NCBI GenBank assembly: GCA_963992225.1
Contig: CAXDTK010000252.1
Coordinates: 1-7,722 of the forward strand
DNA from: Pelomonas sp963992225
GTDB taxonomy: Bacteria > Pseudomonadota > Gammaproteobacteria > Burkholderiales > Burkholderiaceae_C
Direction of reading: 5' to 3'
Length of the DNA stretch: 7,722 nt
The stretch's first letter is position 1; every line of letters begins with the position of its first letter. The notes under the pieces are model-generated. The model was not told where the DNA came from. It saw only the letters and a list, made by a program, of their open reading frames with translations, and searched no databases. Below are positions 7,220-7,722 of this stretch, piece by piece. The position numbers and the translations under genes are program-made.

Positions 7220-7242
7220 AAAAAATTAATTACCCCTAAACA
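7218..7242 (+). repeat. Right-end terminal repeat 5 and transposon tip
   Basis: A shortened unit, GGAAAAAATTAATTACCCCTAAACA, lacking the GGGCAAAAACT half. Read from outside inwards it starts TGTTTAGGGGTAATT, which provides the expected TGT tip. Sequence composition changes sharply from AT-rich to GC-rich directly after it. Confidence 0.75.
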
Positions 7243-7257
7243 ATTCAGGCGAGCGTC

Positions 7258-7683
7258 ATGGCCAGCGTCAACAAAGTCATCATCATCGGCAACGTCGGCA
7301 AAGACCCCGAGGTCCGCTACAACCCCAGCGGCGGCGCCTGGTGCACCGTGAGCATCGCCACGACCCGCAACTGGAAGAACCGCGAGACCGGCGAGCGCCA
7401 GGAAGAGACCGAATGGCACCGTGTCGTCTTCAACGACCGCCTGGCCGAGATCGTCGGCGAGTACGTCAAGAAGGGCCGCCCGCTGTACGTCGAGGGCCGC
7501 CTGAAGACGCGCAAGTGGCAGGACAAGGAAGGCCGCGACACCTACACCACCGAGATCATTGCCCAGGAGATGCAGCTGCTGGGCGGCCGTGACGGCGGCG
7601 GTGGTGGTGGCGACGAAGGCGGCGGTGGCTACGGCCGTGGCAGCGACGACATGGGCGGCGGCGCCCCGCGCGCCGCCCCAGTC
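7258..7683 (+). CDS. ssb: Single-stranded DNA-binding protein, 3' end missing
   Basis: SSB binds single-stranded DNA during replication, repair and recombination. The first 142 codons are present. MASVNKVIIIGNVGKDPEVRY opens the OB fold, followed by TVSIATTRNW, the strongly conserved EETEWHRVVFNDRLAEI and EYVKKGRPLYVEGRLKTRKW, and EIIAQEMQLLGG closes the fold at about residue 112. A glycine-rich flexible linker follows (GGGGGGDEGGGGYGRG). The acidic C-terminal tip (usually DDDIPF) is not reached. ATG at 7258 has AGGCGAG at 7247-7253 just upstream. The frame stays open to 7722, but codons from 7684 are adapter sequence. The transposon tip is 15 bp before the start, so the native promoter has probably been separated from the gene. 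It resembles chromosomal-type betaproteobacterial SSB more than the short IncP plasmid type; a genomic-island or plasmid copy is possible. Confidence 0.95.
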
Positions 7684-7722
7684 CTGGCTCTTATACACAA
7701 CTCCGAGCCCACGAGACGGACG
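7684..7722. other. Illumina Nextera adapter read-through (artefact)
   Basis: Bases 7684-7717 align over 34 positions with the Nextera transposase end plus read-2 adapter (CTGTCTCTTATACACATCT followed by CCGAGCCCACGAGAC), with two mismatches (G at 7687, A at 7700). The last five bases (GGACG) would be the start of an index. This is residual library adapter at a contig end and should be trimmed; it is not part of ssb. Confidence 0.96.

Larger units (their letters stand above)
1122..7242 (-). mobile_element. Tn7-like transposon, transposition module and right end (minimum extent)
   Basis: The gene order tnsA-tnsB-tnsC-tniQ, with tnsA nearest an end made of TnsB-site-like repeats, is the arrangement of Tn7 at its right end. 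The outer boundary is placed at 7242, where the last repeat finishes in CCTAAACA; read inwards this begins TGTTTAGGGG, fitting the TGT...ACA termini of the superfamily. No matching left end (TGT followed by similar repeats) is visible between 1 and 1121, so the left end and the cargo lie beyond the window and the left limit given here is only what the genes support. ATTCA at 7243-7247 would be the candidate 5-bp target duplication, which cannot be confirmed without the other end. Confidence 0.85.

Noticed and set aside
6997..7242. CRISPR-like repeat array
   Set aside because: Units are nearly contiguous with no unique spacers of regular length, and no cas gene is present; transposon end repeats explain them.
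7216..7244. Outward promoter from the transposon tip into ssb (TTGGAA, 17 bp, AACAAT)
   Set aside because: Matches are weak, and the implied transcript start near 7250 would cut off the ribosome binding site of ssb.
7096..7698. 200-residue minus-strand open frame opposite ssb and the right end
   Set aside because: Ala/Val-rich mirror of ssb, crossing the adapter and transposon end, so it cannot be a natural gene.

Overview
The window (7,722 bp, GC-rich, strongly G/C-biased third codon positions in the real genes) looks like accessory DNA from a proteobacterium. The SSB-like protein at the right edge resembles those of betaproteobacteria such as the Burkholderiales; that placement is an impression from the protein sequence, not a search result.

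Layout. Bases 1-57 hold a short remnant of an IS21-type helper ATPase gene (istB-like, minus strand). Bases 79-477 (+) encode a small protein with a probable winged-helix fold. Bases 478-656 show nothing I can support. Bases 657-1013 (-) encode a small unrecognised helical protein. From 6761 leftwards to 1122, four minus-strand genes form a compact Tn7-like transposition operon: tnsA (endonuclease), tnsB (DDE transposase), tnsC (AAA+ ATPase) and tniQ/tnsD (target selector). Their junctions are an 11-nt gap with a strong ribosome binding site, a 17-bp overlap and a 4-bp ATGA overlap. The catalytic motifs of TnsA, TnsB and TnsC look intact. The tniQ gene is split between reading frames in its zinc-finger region and is probably a pseudogene.

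Upstream of tnsA lie a GC-rich leader with inverted repeats (6762-6996) and then the AT-rich right end of the transposon (6997-7242). That end carries five copies of a roughly 30-bp repeat, taken to be TnsB binding sites, and stops in ...CCTAAACA, the terminal TGT/ACA signature of this superfamily. The left end is not in the window, so any cargo runs leftwards and the genes at 1-1013 are probably cargo or later insertions.

Immediately outside the right end, 15 bp away, an ssb gene begins (7258, +) and runs off the window. The last 39 bases are not biological: they match the Illumina Nextera adapter with two mismatches.

How the genes would work together: TnsA and TnsB cut the 5' and 3' strands at the transposon ends, TnsC bridges transposase and target complex using ATP, and TniQ picks the site. 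With TniQ broken, this copy may be unable to target on its own. I saw no CRISPR array or cas gene. The main leads are the insertion immediately upstream of ssb (possible attachment site), the repeat architecture of the right end, and the decayed tniQ.
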